Positions 35,541 through 45,700 are shown, counted from the stretch's first letter. The stretch is DNA of 64,000 nt from Streptomyces sp. KL109B (GCF_030766935.1 NZ_JASERL010000003.1:124001-188000), one strand, 5' to 3'. Numbers and translations are program-made. Notes: a model not told the origin generated them from the letters alone.

Positions 35541-35701
35541 GCGTCCTTCTCCCGCTTCAGGTACGCCACCAGCTGCTCGGGGTTGTTCGGCCCCGGCACG
35601 ACCTGGACCAGCTCCCAGCCGTCCTCGCCCCAGGTGTCCAGGATCTGCTTCGTCGCGTGCACGAGGAGCGGCACGGTCGCGTATTCCCACTTCTTTGCCA
35701 T
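35537..35701 (-). CDS. DUF4177 small protein
   Basis: A 54-residue protein beginning MAKKWEYATVPLLVH, with a central WGEDGWELV motif, which is the DUF4177 pattern (W-E-Y ... G-x-x-G-W-E-L-V). The function is unknown; members are often co-encoded with RidA-like proteins as here. It overlaps the RidA start by four bases, so the pair is likely co-translated. It diverges from the ArsA-like operon with 85 bases between starts. Confidence 0.85.
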   Translation of the reverse strand: MAKKWEYATVPLLVHATKQILDTWGEDGWELVQVVPGPNNPEQLVAYLKREKDA

Positions 35702-35773
35702 GGGGCCGACTGTATCCGCCACACGTGGCCGAAGCGTTCCGGAGGCTGCTGCGTGGATGTCGGACCTACTGGT

Positions 35774-35779
35774 TAGGCT
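35774..35779 (+). promoter_or_regulatory. -10 element of a leaderless promoter (arsA-like 1)
   Basis: TAGGCT ends seven bases before the GTG at 35787, the classic spacing for a transcript that begins at its own start codon in Streptomyces. There is no ribosome binding site in front of that GTG. No clear -35 element was found. Confidence 0.55.
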
Positions 35780-35786
35780 CGAATAC

Positions 35787-36749
35787 GTGAGCAGGCTCCA
35801 GGTCGTCAGCGGCAAGGGCGGGACCGGAAAGACCACGGTCGCCGCCGCGCTCGCGCTCGCCCTCGCGACCGAGGGCAAGCGCACTCTCCTCGTGGAGGTG
35901 GAGGGCAGGCAAGGGATCGCGCAGCTCTTCGAGACGGAGGCGCTTCCTTATGAGGAGCGGAAGATCGCAGTCGCGCCCGGGGGCGGCGAGGTGTTCGCGC
36001 TCGCCATCGATCCCGAACTGGCGCTGCTCGACTACCTCCAGATGTTCTACAAGCTGGGCGGCGCGGGCCGCGCCCTGAAGAAGCTGGGCGCGATCGACTT
36101 CGCGACCACCATCGCGCCGGGCCTGCGCGACGTACTCCTGACGGGCAAGGCCTGCGAGGCCGTCCGCAGGAAAGACAAGCGCGGACGTTATACGTACGAC
36201 TACGTCGTCATGGACGCGCCGCCCACCGGCCGCATCACCCGGTTCCTGAACGTGAACGACGAGGTGGCCGGGCTCGCCAAGATGGGCCCGATACACAATC
36301 AGGCGCAGGCGGTGATGCGGGTCCTCAAGTCCCGTGAGACGGCCGTGCACTTGGTGACGCTCCTCGAGGAGATGCCGGTGCAGGAGACCCTCGACGGGGT
36401 CGCCGAACTGCGCTCAGCGAAGCTCCCAGTGGGCCGGATCATGGTGAACATGGTGCGGCCCGCGCTCCTCGGGGAACCCGACCTGGCGCTGGCCCGCGAC
36501 GGCGAGGTCCGCCCGGCCGTCACGGAGGCGCTGACGGCCGCCGGGCTCGGCAGCGCCAAGCGGCTCGTCGGACCGCTGCTCGCCCAGGCCGACGAGTACG
36601 CCGAGCGGTACGCCCTGGAGCGCGAGCAGCGCGAGCAGCTCGCCGACGCGGGGCTGACGCTGCACGAACTGCCGCTGCTCACCGAGGGCTTGGACCTCTC
36701 CGGGCTGTACACGCTCGCCGAGGAACTGCGACAGCAAGGGATTTCATGA
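35787..36749 (+). CDS. ArsA-like anion-transporting ATPase, first of pair
   Basis: A 320-residue SIMIBI ATPase of the ArsA/GET3 type. The P-loop is GKGGTGKTT (residues 9-17), the switch region LLVEVEGRQGI, and Walker B VVMDAPPTGRI. Arsenite-binding cysteines of true ArsA are not evident, and no efflux pump is adjacent. As in Mycobacterium (Rv3679-Rv3680) it forms a pair with a second ATPase and probably makes a heterodimer for another job. The start codon is taken as the leaderless GTG; an ATG at 35757 is an alternative. Its stop overlaps the next start (ATGA). Confidence 0.85.
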   Translation: MSRLQVVSGKGGTGKTTVAAALALALATEGKRTLLVEVEGRQGIAQLFETEALPYEERKIAVAPGGGEVFALAIDPELALLDYLQMFYKLGGAGRALKKLGAIDFATTIAPGLRDVLLTGKACEAVRRKDKRGRYTYDYVVMDAPPTGRITRFLNVNDEVAGLAKMGPIHNQAQAVMRVLKSRETAVHLVTLLEEMPVQETLDGVAELRSAKLPVGRIMVNMVRPALLGEPDLALARDGEVRPAVTEALTAAGLGSAKRLVGPLLAQADEYAERYALEREQREQLADAGLTLHELPLLTEGLDLSGLYTLAEELRQQGIS

Positions 36750-37993
36750 CACTGAACCCTTCGGGCACGCTCGACGTGGATCCGCTGCTCGACGACCCGG
36801 CCACCCGCATCGTGGTGTGCTGCGGCAGCGGCGGCGTCGGCAAGACCACCACGGCCGCCGCCCTCGGGCTGCGCGCCGCCGAGCGCGGCCGCAAGGTCGT
36901 CGTCCTCACCATCGACCCGGCCCGCAGGCTCGCCCAGTCCATGGGCATCGACTCGCTGGACAACACGCCGCGCCGGGTCAAGGACATCGACAACGGGTCC
37001 GGCGGCGAGCTGCACGCGATGATGCTCGACATGAAGCGCACCTTCGACGAGATCGTCGAGGCGCACGCGGACGAGGAGCGCGCGAAGGCGATCCTGTCCA
37101 ACCCCTTCTACCAGTCGCTCTCTGCGGGCTTCGCGGGCACGCAGGAGTACATGGCGATGGAGAAGCTGGGGCAGCTCAGGTCCCGCGACGAGTGGGACCT
37201 GATCGTCGTCGACACCCCGCCGTCGCGCTCCGCGCTCGACTTCCTGGACGCGCCGACGCGGCTCGGCTCCTTCCTCGACGGAAAGCTGATCCGGCTGCTC
37301 ATGGCGCCGGCGAAGGTCGGCGGCCGGGCCGGGATGAAGTTCCTGAACGTCGGGATGTCGATGATGACCGGCACCCTCGGCAAGCTGCTCGGCGGTCAAC
37401 TGCTGCGCGACGTCCAGACGTTCGTGGCCGCGATGGACACCACCTTCGGTGGTTTCCGTACCCGCGCGGACGCCACGTACAAGCTGCTTCAGGCGCCCGG
37501 CACCGCGTTCCTCGTGGTCGCGGCGCCCGAGCGGGACGCGCTGCGCGAAGCGGCGTACTTCGTGGAGCGGCTCGCCGCGGAGAAGATGCCGCTGGCCGGG
37601 CTCGTACTGAACCGGGTGCACGCGAGCGGTGCGGGCAGGCTTTCGGCCGAACGCGCGCTCGCCGCCGCGGAAAATCTTGACGAGCGCCGCATTGTGGATC
37701 AGGCGGACGGGAAGGAAGAGAGTCGTGCCACTCCCGAACCGGCTCCCCCGCCGGACCCGGCGCCCGCGAATCCCACCATTGAGCAACTGACCGCGGGACT
37801 GCTGCGGTTGCACGCCGAGCGCATACAGATGGTCGCGCGCGAACAGCGCACGCGTGACCGCTTCACCGCGCTCCATCCCGAGGTCGCCGTGACCGAAGTC
37901 GCGGCGCTGCCCGGTGACGTACACGACCTGACGGGCCTCAGGGACATCGGGGAACGGCTCGCGGCCGGTGGCACTCCGGCCGGAGCAGCATGA
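36746..37993 (+). CDS. ArsA-like anion-transporting ATPase, second of pair
   Basis: A 415-residue ATPase with P-loop CGSGGVGKTT (about residues 31-40), switch I LTIDPARRLAQSMG and Walker B IVVDTPPSRSALDFLDAP, as in GET3/ArsA proteins. A Pro/Ala-rich linker (about 325-345) leads to a C-terminal region ending in a short basic/acidic tail. It is translated with the upstream paralogue (four-base overlap), which argues for a heteromeric complex. Mycobacterial homologues of this pair have been linked to metabolite stress; the specific client here is unknown. It converges on wblA. Confidence 0.86.
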   Translation: MTLNPSGTLDVDPLLDDPATRIVVCCGSGGVGKTTTAAALGLRAAERGRKVVVLTIDPARRLAQSMGIDSLDNTPRRVKDIDNGSGGELHAMMLDMKRTFDEIVEAHADEERAKAILSNPFYQSLSAGFAGTQEYMAMEKLGQLRSRDEWDLIVVDTPPSRSALDFLDAPTRLGSFLDGKLIRLLMAPAKVGGRAGMKFLNVGMSMMTGTLGKLLGGQLLRDVQTFVAAMDTTFGGFRTRADATYKLLQAPGTAFLVVAAPERDALREAAYFVERLAAEKMPLAGLVLNRVHASGAGRLSAERALAAAENLDERRIVDQADGKEESRATPEPAPPPDPAPANPTIEQLTAGLLRLHAERIQMVAREQRTRDRFTALHPEVAVTEVAALPGDVHDLTGLRDIGERLAAGGTPAGAA

Positions 37994-38054
37994 GCCGTAC
38001 GCGGGTGAGCTGACCTGCGGTTGCAGGTGAGGTGACCCGCGGTGCGCGCGCCGG

Positions 38055-38399
38055 CTATCCGACGGCCGCGTACCTCTCGTACGTCTCGTCGTTCTCCAGT
38101 TCCGCGGGCAGCAGGCCCGCGCCGCGCTCGTACTCCGTACGCGCCGTCTCCAGCAGCCTGCGCCATGAGGTGACGGTCGGACGCCTGCGCAGCAACGCGC
38201 GGCGCTCCCGCTCCGTCATGCCACCCCACACGCCGAACTCGACGCGATTGTCCAGCGCGTCCGCCAGGCACTCGGTCCGCACGGGGCATCCCGTGCACAC
38301 CGCCTTCGCCCGGTTCTGCGCTGCTCCTTGAACGAACAGTTCGTCCGGATCGGTAGTGCGGCAGGCCGCCTGCGCACTCCAGTCGACTACCCAGCCCAT
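38055..38399 (-). CDS. wblA: WhiB-like iron-sulfur regulator WblA
   Basis: A 114-residue WhiB-family protein. Its four cluster cysteines are Cys13, Cys35, Cys38 and Cys44 (C-x2-C-x5-C), followed by the GVWGG turn and a basic RRALLRRR DNA-contact region. WblA is a developmental switch in Streptomyces, needed for sporulation and a global repressor of antibiotic clusters. The start MGWVVDW has GGGAGAGGACG upstream and gives the usual length; upstream in-frame starts (38450, 38456) would add about 19 residues. Position between the ArsA pair and the PBP gene fits the known wblA locus. Confidence 0.93.
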   Translation of the reverse strand: MGWVVDWSAQAACRTTDPDELFVQGAAQNRAKAVCTGCPVRTECLADALDNRVEFGVWGGMTERERRALLRRRPTVTSWRRLLETARTEYERGAGLLPAELENDETYERYAAVG

Positions 38400-38849
38400 A
38401 CCGGCGCCGTCCTCTCCCGAATCGAGGCTCCCCCACGGCGGCAGCGGCATATTCACCGCCGCCAGTTGAGGACGTTACGGAAGGTGGGCACAGCGCAACA
38501 CCCCCTTCGGGCCCAATCTTGAATGGCCCGAACGGACTATGCGTAAGCGGCAGATCACCCGACGGAGTGACCGGAGGACATGCGTAATAACCCCGGCAAA
38601 CCAGGACAGTTCACTTGAGTCACAACGGTCATCGAGTGACACACAAGGCGGATTCGGACACCCCCCGAGCCCTACGCGAAGCTCCGCGAAAGGGCCCTGG
38701 AATGACTACAAGAGGCACGTCATACGTGCCGGGAACGATTCGGGGTCGTCCCGCATCTTGATACGAGACCGCACTGCTGTGACAGTTGAGTGCAGCTTAG
38801 GCCAAGGCATATACGCCTGTCCGGAGAATCGACACGTAGGCTGCCCCGT
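38400..38849. other. Long divergent regulatory region of wblA and the PBP gene
   Basis: 450 bases without a convincing ORF. The part nearest wblA holds an imperfect hairpin (GGGCCC...GGCCCG near 38510-38530). The middle (38610-38640) has several GTCA/TGAC words (GAGTCACAACGGTCATCGAGTGAC) that could be half-sites for a developmental regulator. A long upstream region suits a heavily regulated gene such as wblA. The wblA promoter itself was not identified. Confidence 0.45.
38837..38842 (+). promoter_or_regulatory. -10 element of a leaderless promoter (PBP gene)
   Basis: TAGGCT ends seven bases before ATG 38850, the same spacing as for the ArsA-like gene. There is no ribosome binding site, so the mRNA probably starts at the A of the ATG. 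Confidence 0.55.
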
Positions 38850-41093
38850 ATGGGAAAGAAGCGCTCGGGCGGTGGCGGCGGCATGTCGCCGGCCCAACAG
38901 GCCGCCAAGTTCCTCGGAGTCAGTGTGCTCGCGGGAGCCGTGCTGGCCGGGATCGCCCTGCCCGCGGCAGGCGCGCTCGGTCTCGCGGCGAAGGGCTCGG
39001 TCGAGGGGTTCGACGAGATCCCGGCGACGCTGAAGACCCCGCCGCTGAGCCAGCGCACCACGATCCTCGACAACGAGGGCGGGAAGATCGCGACGACGTA
39101 CTCGCGTGACCGCACCGTCGTGAAGCTCGACGACATCTCGCCGTACATGCAGAAGGCGATCGTCGCGATCGAGGACTCGCGGTTCTACGAGCACGGCGCC
39201 ATCGACGCCAAGGGCATCCTGCGCGCCATCAACGCCAACGCGCAGAACGGCGGCGTCTCGCAGGGCGCCTCGACCCTCACCCAGCAGTACGTGAAGAACG
39301 TCTTCATGGAAGAGGCGGGCGACGACCCGACCAAGCTGGCGCAGGCGACGCAGCAGACGATCGGCCGCAAGGTCAAGGAGCTCAAGTACGCGATCCAGGT
39401 CGAGGACGAGATCGGCAAGAAGCAGATCCTCGCCAACTACCTGAACATCACGTACTTCGGGCAGCAGGCGTACGGCGTCGAGGCCGCGGCCCAGCGGTAC
39501 TTCTCCAAGTCGGCCAAGGACCTGAACGTCCAGGAGTCGGCCCTGCTCGCCGGCATCGTGCAGTCCCCCAGCCGCTACGACCCGGTCAACGACGAGACCG
39601 AGGCGAAGAAGCGGCGCAACATCGTGCTGCAGCGGATGGCCGAGACGCACGACATCACGCGCGCCGAGGCCGAGAAGGCGCAGAAGACGCCGATCGAACT
39701 GAACGTCAGCAGGCCGCAGAACGGCTGCATCACGGCGGAGCACGGCGCCGCGTTCTTCTGCAAGTACGTCGAGAACGCCTTCAAGAACGACCCGGCCTTC
39801 GGTGACACCCCGGAGGAGCGCGCCAAGGTCTGGAACCGCGGCGGCCTCACCATCAAGACCACGCTCGACCCGCAGACCCAGCAGTCGGTCGAGGACTCGC
39901 TCAACCGGCACGTCTACAAGACGGACAAGGTCGCCGGTGCGGGCGCGTTCGTCGAGCCGGGCACCGGCAAGGTCCTCGGCATGGGCCAGTCCAAGCCGTA
40001 CGGCTCCGACGTCAACAAGGACGAGTCCGAGATCAACTACTCGGTCAACTACCGGGACGGCGGCTCCAACCTCGGCTTCCCGACCGGTTCGACGTTCAAG
40101 CCGTTCGTGGCGGCGGCGGCCCTGGAGAAGGGCATGTCGGTCACGAAGCAGTACCCGGCGCCGTTCTCGATGCCGTACCCGAGCAGGGTCCAGTCGTGCA
40201 GCGGCAAGCCGTGGGTGAACGACAGCGGCTACAAGCTGGAGAACGAGAACGAGTCGGAGGTCGGCCCGTATCGCCTCAAGGAGGCGATGGCCAAGTCCAT
40301 CAACACGTACTTCGTGCAGATGATCGGCGACATGGGCATGTGCCCGGTCGTGAAGATGACCGACAAGCTGGGCGTGGTGCAGGGCAACGGCAAGAAGGTC
40401 GACGAGGTGCCCTCGTCCATGACCCTCGGCTCGACGGGCCTCTCGCCGCTGACGATGGCCTCCGCGTACGCGGCGTTCGCCAACCGCGGCACGTACTGCA
40501 CGCCCGTCGCGATCGAGTCGATCACCGACGCCAACGGCAAGTCGCTCCCCGTCCCGAAGTCGAAGTGCTCGCGGGCGATGTCGGAGTCGACCGCCGACAA
40601 GATCAATACGCTGCTCAGTGGCGTGATCGACTCCGGTACGGGCAAGACGGCGGGCCTCTCCGGCCGGGACAACGCGGGTAAGACCGGTACCACCGACGGC
40701 CGCAAGAACGCGTGGTTCGCGGGGTACACGCCGAACCTGTCGGGGGCGGTGTGGGTCGGCAGCCCGATGCAGAACGTCGAGATGACCAACATCACCATCG
40801 GCGGCGTGCCCCACGACAAGGTCTTCGGCGCCGATACGCCGGGGCCGATCTGGCGGGACGCGATGACCGGCGCGCTGTCCGGCCGGGAGGCTCCCACCTT
40901 CAACAAGGTGAACATCCCGGACCCGGACAAGAAGAAGAAGGAAAAGGAGAACAAGCCCGCGGACCCCGGGGGCGACGACTCCGACGACGGCGGCAACGGC
41001 GACGCCGATCCCCTGCCCGACATCTCGATCCCGCCGGACCTGATCGGCGGAAACGGGAACGGTAACGGCCACGGGGGCGGCTGGGGCCGCTAG
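38850..41093 (+). CDS. Class A penicillin-binding protein
   Basis: A 747-residue bifunctional cell-wall synthase. It has a short basic cytoplasmic start, one membrane anchor (about residues 17-45), then a GT51 glycosyltransferase domain (about 70-250; catalytic Glu in AIEDSRFYEHGAID and motif GASTLTQQYVKN). The transpeptidase domain (about 340-660) has S-x-x-K as GSTFKPF, S-x-N as KSINTYF and K-T-G as AGKTGTTDG. The C terminus is a disordered Lys/Asp/Gly tail ending in NGNGHGGGWGR. It polymerises and crosslinks peptidoglycan outside the membrane. Next to wblA, as in S. coelicolor. Confidence 0.95.
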   Translation: MGKKRSGGGGGMSPAQQAAKFLGVSVLAGAVLAGIALPAAGALGLAAKGSVEGFDEIPATLKTPPLSQRTTILDNEGGKIATTYSRDRTVVKLDDISPYMQKAIVAIEDSRFYEHGAIDAKGILRAINANAQNGGVSQGASTLTQQYVKNVFMEEAGDDPTKLAQATQQTIGRKVKELKYAIQVEDEIGKKQILANYLNITYFGQQAYGVEAAAQRYFSKSAKDLNVQESALLAGIVQSPSRYDPVNDETEAKKRRNIVLQRMAETHDITRAEAEKAQKTPIELNVSRPQNGCITAEHGAAFFCKYVENAFKNDPAFGDTPEERAKVWNRGGLTIKTTLDPQTQQSVEDSLNRHVYKTDKVAGAGAFVEPGTGKVLGMGQSKPYGSDVNKDESEINYSVNYRDGGSNLGFPTGSTFKPFVAAAALEKGMSVTKQYPAPFSMPYPSRVQSCSGKPWVNDSGYKLENENESEVGPYRLKEAMAKSINTYFVQMIGDMGMCPVVKMTDKLGVVQGNGKKVDEVPSSMTLGSTGLSPLTMASAYAAFANRGTYCTPVAIESITDANGKSLPVPKSKCSRAMSESTADKINTLLSGVIDSGTGKTAGLSGRDNAGKTGTTDGRKNAWFAGYTPNLSGAVWVGSPMQNVEMTNITIGGVPHDKVFGADTPGPIWRDAMTGALSGREAPTFNKVNIPDPDKKKKEKENKPADPGGDDSDDGGNGDADPLPDISIPPDLIGGNGNGNGHGGGWGR

Positions 41094-41129
41094 ACCCTGG
41101 ACCTAGACCTAGACCTAGACCCACCGAGA

Positions 41130-41170
41130 ACGTGAAAGGGGCCCGCCTGGTCGGCGGGCCCCTTTCACGT
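41130..41170 (+). terminator. Terminator after the PBP gene
   Basis: A perfect 18-bp stem (ACGTGAAAGGGGCCCGCC and complement) with a 5-base loop. Between it and the stop codon the 6-bp word ACCTAG is repeated three times in tandem (about 41100-41119). It can also serve the converging secreted-protein gene. Confidence 0.9.
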
Positions 41171-41176
41171 GTTCGC

Positions 41177-41572
41177 TCATGCCCTGCCGCTGAAGTCCGG
41201 GTCACCGCAGGTGCTCCAGAGAATGGTCTTGGACCCGTACTCGCCCAGGCATGCCTGGATGACGACCTGCTCCCCTTCGGCGATGTTGAGGTCGTAAATC
41301 TGCTGCGTGGCGCTGCCCTTGGCGTTCCACAGGGTCCAGCTCCGGGGCTCCCCACCGATATGGGAGTCGACCAGCCCGACGGCGGAGTGCCCGTCGGAGA
41401 CCTCGTCGCGCACACTGACCCATTCGTCATCCGGGATGAAGTTCACGATCGACCCGTAGTGGCTCGTGTCCGTCGCGATCGATGACGTACCCGCCGACGC
41501 GCTGCCACTCATCGCGAACACGAGCGCCATTCCGGCGCCGAAGACTCCCACTGCCCGCTGGTATGTACGCAT
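41177..41572 (-). CDS. Small secreted protein of unknown function
   Basis: A 131-residue protein with a type I signal peptide (cleavage probably after SGSASA, about residue 27). The mature domain of about 104 residues is rich in acidic and beta-forming residues (DDEWVSVRDEVSDGHSAVGLVD) and has two cysteines (QACLGEYG and WSTCGD) that could form one disulfide. I recognise no family; size and style resemble small extracellular beta-sandwich proteins of actinomycetes. GC is slightly lower than in the flanking core genes. It is divergent from another small secreted protein gene. Confidence 0.7.
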   Translation of the reverse strand: MRTYQRAVGVFGAGMALVFAMSGSASAGTSSIATDTSHYGSIVNFIPDDEWVSVRDEVSDGHSAVGLVDSHIGGEPRSWTLWNAKGSATQQIYDLNIAEGEQVVIQACLGEYGSKTILWSTCGDPDFSGRA

Positions 41573-41794
41573 GACTCTCCTTGTGAAAAGGCTTCCGCTC
41601 TCCTGTCGAATCCCAGATGGGGACGTTAATTAGCTCCACCACGTGAATGCAACGCCTGAGGACAAACTGACGTAATTGCGCCCGGCGGCGCGATTACGCC
41701 AATTCGAAATTGCGCCTTGCCCCTCGGCGCCGCACCGCCGACCTTGAATTACCGACGCACTCCCGTCAGTCTTCGACACGAAGGACGGTCATTC

Positions 41795-42220
41795 ATGCGA
41801 TTCACCAAGAGGGGCGCCACCAGTGCGGTAGCCGCGAGTTTTCTCGTTCTGATGGGGACGGGTACGGCGCACGCGGACACGGGCTATACGTCGTGCACGA
41901 ATTCATCCCAGGACCCCGGGGGCGAGAACTGCACGGTGTACTACCGGGGCAGTGATGGATCGAGGGCGAGTTCGGTCGATTTCATCGCCTACGGAGAACA
42001 CGTGTACATGTATGACGAGGCGGCGGACGGCAAGGGGATATACGCGCAGTTGAGGTGGGGGTCCACCCCCTTGCCGGAAAAGTGGCTGACGGCCGGCTAC
42101 GGAACGTCCACCGAGTTCAATATCCCCGCCTTCCAGGACGGAACCAACGTGCCGATCAGGGTCTGCCAGACCAACGCCGGGCAGCTGCAGACCTGCATAA
42201 CCATGTATCCGGTCGCCTGA
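41795..42220 (+). CDS. Small secreted protein, divergent partner
   Basis: A 141-residue protein. The signal peptide (MRFTKRGATSAVAASFLVLM, cleavage after AHA near residue 27) is followed by a mature part with four cysteines (SCTN, ENCTVYY, RVCQTNAG, QTCITMYPVA) that probably form two disulfides. It is hydrophilic, Gly/Tyr/Asp-rich and ends in a hydrophobic strand. No family is recognised. The ATG is chosen over upstream frames because AAGGACGG precedes it and a signal peptide starts there. It shares overall plan, but no clear identity, with the divergent 131-residue protein. Confidence 0.7.
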   Translation: MRFTKRGATSAVAASFLVLMGTGTAHADTGYTSCTNSSQDPGGENCTVYYRGSDGSRASSVDFIAYGEHVYMYDEAADGKGIYAQLRWGSTPLPEKWLTAGYGTSTEFNIPAFQDGTNVPIRVCQTNAGQLQTCITMYPVA

Positions 42221-42433
42221 GCAGCGCTTCTGTACAGACAGCTGAATTACGTCAACCCGGGGGCGACGATTTGATCTTTCTCCGGGTTCCTGAATGACGT
42301 ATTCCCGCCAAGCGGAATGTCCGGATTGTTAGGCATTGAGATGGATCGGGAGCTTGCCCCCGCGGATGCGTGCACTGCAAAATCATGTGTGATCGAGTTT
42401 GCAGGTTGTGGCCCGTGGAGGGGGTACCCGCCC

Positions 42434-42697
42434 ATGCATAGCCCACATGTTGACGAATTCGACCTGTCGATTCTCAAGATGCTCTATCGCGGAATGGATG
42501 ACGCGGCAATCGCGCGAAGATTACGCATAGGGCATCGAACTGTGCAGCGCCGTGTCCACAGAATCATGCTGCGCCTGAACGCCAAGGGGCGCGTCGCACT
42601 GGGGGCGCGTGCACAGGAGCTCGGCCTTCTTCGGACCGCGGAACCGGTCCGGCTGAAGACCGTTCGCATTCCCCCGGGAAACGTCACGAAAACCTGA
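42434..42697 (+). CDS. Short LuxR/GerE-type HTH protein with TTA codon
   Basis: An 87-residue protein that is almost only a helix-turn-helix: DLSILKMLYRGMDDAAIARRLRIGHRTVQRRVHRIMLRL fits the LuxR/GerE HTH (positions about 14-52), followed by GRVALGARAQELGLL. There is no sensor or receiver domain. Codon 30 is TTA (42521-42523), which in Streptomyces requires the bldA tRNA. Codon usage is much less GC-biased than the neighbours (ATT, AAG, CGA, AGA, TAT), suggesting acquisition. GGAGGGGG lies upstream of the ATG. It may control the large secreted protein gene just downstream. Confidence 0.72.
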   Translation: MHSPHVDEFDLSILKMLYRGMDDAAIARRLRIGHRTVQRRVHRIMLRLNAKGRVALGARAQELGLLRTAEPVRLKTVRIPPGNVTKT

Positions 42698-42781
42698 GAA
42701 TCGGTCGACCGAAGCTCCGCCGATACACCCACACCAAACCGTCCGCACGCCGTCCTCCCAGACGGAATGCGGCGGTTTCTC

Positions 42782-45700
42782 ATGAGTACCGGAGAAAAAG
42801 TGCGAAGCCGCAGACAAAAACACACACGAAGACGTTTACGGACGTCTCTGGTCGTAGCGACGGCAGGTGCGCTCGCAGCGGGCCTCCTCCCCTCCCTGGC
42901 CTGGGCCGACGGCGCGCAGAGCAGCGCCGCCGACAAGACCGCAGCCGGCAGGACCGCAACCAGCAAGACCGCCGCCAGCAGGACCGCCGCCGTGAAGCCG
43001 GCCCCGGACTCGGTGCCGGGGCGGGACCGGGCCGCCGTGCTGGGCGCGGACTACAAGAAGTCCAAGGACGTCGCCTGGACCACCACGGGTGACGCGCAGG
43101 GCTTCCACCTGCTGACCGCGACCGAGCAGAGCGGCTACGCGTGGAAGACGCTCGCCTCCCTCGCCGAACCGGGCTTCGACGCCGACCAGTGGATCGGCAA
43201 CGCCTGTGTGACCGGGTCCGGGAAGCGCGCCGTGGTCGTGTACGCCCCGCGGACGTTCACCAACAACCCCAAGCTGATGGCGCGCGGCGGATTCTCCGCG
43301 GTGGTCGACCTGGCCACCGGCGCGGTGACCAAGCTGAAGGTCAACGCCTCGCTCTCCTACTACGACCCCGGCTGCGGCACCGGCGAAGAGGCCGTCCTGA
43401 CGCAGTCCCCCGGCGAGGACAAGAAGCAGACCCGGCTGATCCGCGTGAACGCCGCCACCGGCAAGGTGAGCGAGCCCGTCGTGGTGAACGGCCAGATCAC
43501 CTCCGCCGTCCCGGCCACCGACACGAAGATCGCGGCGGCCTCCGGGCGCAGCCTCGTCGAGATCGACGCCGAGGGGCACAAGGCGACGCGGGCCACGGTC
43601 GGCACCGTCCCGTCCCACATCAGCAAGGACAGCGACGGCGGCTACGTCTTCCTGGAGCGCGAGCAGCGCGACAGCCTCAAGGAGAAGGAGACCGCCCTCG
43701 TCCGCCGCTGGGCCGGCGGCAAGCTCGCGAAGCTGGGCTCGGGCCCGCTCGGCGCCACCGGTCTGACGCGCCGCGGCGGCCACGTCTACGTAACCGGCGA
43801 CGTCACGACCTCGCGCGCCCTGCCGAAGACCGTGACCCGGCTCGCCGGCGCGGACAAGGACGCCACCCTCTCCACGCACGGCGCGACCCTCGTACAGCAC
43901 ACGGCGTGGGCGGACGGCAAGGGCTCACCCTCGTATCTGCACCCGGACGAGGCGACGGACGCGCGGGCGGTCAACATCACCGCGACCGTGCGCGACAGCG
44001 GCGAGCGGGCCAGGTTCACCGTCACCCCGCTGCGGGCCAAGTCCGCCCAGTGGAAGACGTCGCGTACGCCGTCGCCGCTCCTGGGCACGGGCGGCCGGAA
44101 GGCGTCTTCGCGGGCGAGCCGGGAGGGCGGGACACGTACCCAGACCCTGTCGGCGACCTCGGCCGCGACCGCCGACGTCACCGGCTCCTCCTCGGAGATC
44201 GTGGAGTCGGAGCGCACCTGCTCCGTGCCGCGCAACGACCCCCGCAACCAGGCCATGCAGCCCAAGCCGCGCCAGGTCGAGTGGGCCGTCGACAAGGCGA
44301 TCACCAACAAGCTCAACATCGGCGCCACCCGCCCGGCGAACTGGAAGAACCTGGGCATGCCCGGGTACGCCCCGCAGACCCTCTTCGACTACCCCACCCT
44401 CGACGGCGGCGGCCGGGTACCGGCCCAGGTGATGCTCGGCATCACCACGCAGGAGTCGAACATGTGGCAGGCCGCCCGCTCCGCGGTGCCCGGCGTGACG
44501 GGCAACCCGCTGATCGGCAACTACTACGGCATCGACTACTACGACGGCACCGACCTCAACGACTGGGACGTCAACTGGTCCGACGCCGACTGCGGTTACG
44601 GCATCACCCAGGTCACCGACCACATGCGGATGGCAGGCCGCGAGCACGGCAAGGGCGGCACCGCCTGGGACTACCAGAAGCAGCGCGCCGTGGCCCTCGA
44701 CTACGCGGCCAACATCGCCGCAGGACTGCAGATCCTGGTCTCCAAGTGGAACCAGACCAGGCAGGCGGGCCTCCAGGTGCACGACGGGGACCCGACCAAG
44801 CTGGAGAACTGGTTCTTCGCGCTGTGGGCCTACAACAGCGGCTTCTACGAGAACGTCAACGGCAACGAGCCGTGGGGCGTGGGCTGGGCCAACAACCCCG
44901 CCAACCCCGAATGGGACGCCGGTCGTACGCCGTTCATGGAGGACCGGCTCGGCAACGAGGACGCCTCGGCCGCCGCGCGCCCGCAGAACTGGCCGTACCC
45001 CGAGAAGGTGCTCGGATTCGCCGCGCACCCGCCTGCGTTCCTCGAATCGCCCGGCACGATGGTGCCCGCGTTCCGCGCCGCCTGGTGGAACGGCACCGGC
45101 GAGGACGCCACCGTCAAGGGCTCGGCGAAGTACAACCGCGCTCACGTGAAGCCGCCGGAGGACCTGTTCTGCGGACCGTACAACTGGTGCGAGCCGTCGA
45201 AGATCGGTGACGGCGCGGACAACGAACCCGGCCAAGGCCCGTGCACCCGCGACGACTTCAAGTGCTGGTGGTTCCAGTCGGTGCAGTGGAAGACGGACTG
45301 CTCCTACTCCTGCGGGAACGAGTTCTTCCGCTTCACCTCGCCCGACTACGACGCCGAACAGGCCGACGGCACCGCCTACCCGCCCAACTGCTCACGCTCC
45401 GGCCTGCCTTCGGGCGCGAAGATCATCGACGACGTGCCGCAGGGCACCCCGAGCGTCAGACCGGGGTGCGGCAACAGCGGCTGGACCAACGAAGGGACGT
45501 TCAGCCTCGACTTCGGCGACGGCGAGTGGGGCGAGGCCCACGACGGGACGCTCGCCACGGTGTGGCCCGGCAAGGTCGACCTGCACCAGCTCGGCGCGGG
45601 CTTCGGCGGCCACTTCTACTTCGGCCACACCCGCTCGGACAACGACAAGGGACAGCGGCTCAGGGCGACGGGGTCGTGGACCCTCGGCCAGACGGTCACG

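Noticed and set aside
35787..37993. Arsenite pump ATPase arsA as part of the arsenic island
   Set aside because: The pair lies in core synteny by wblA, far from the ars genes, and lacks evident metal-binding cysteines.
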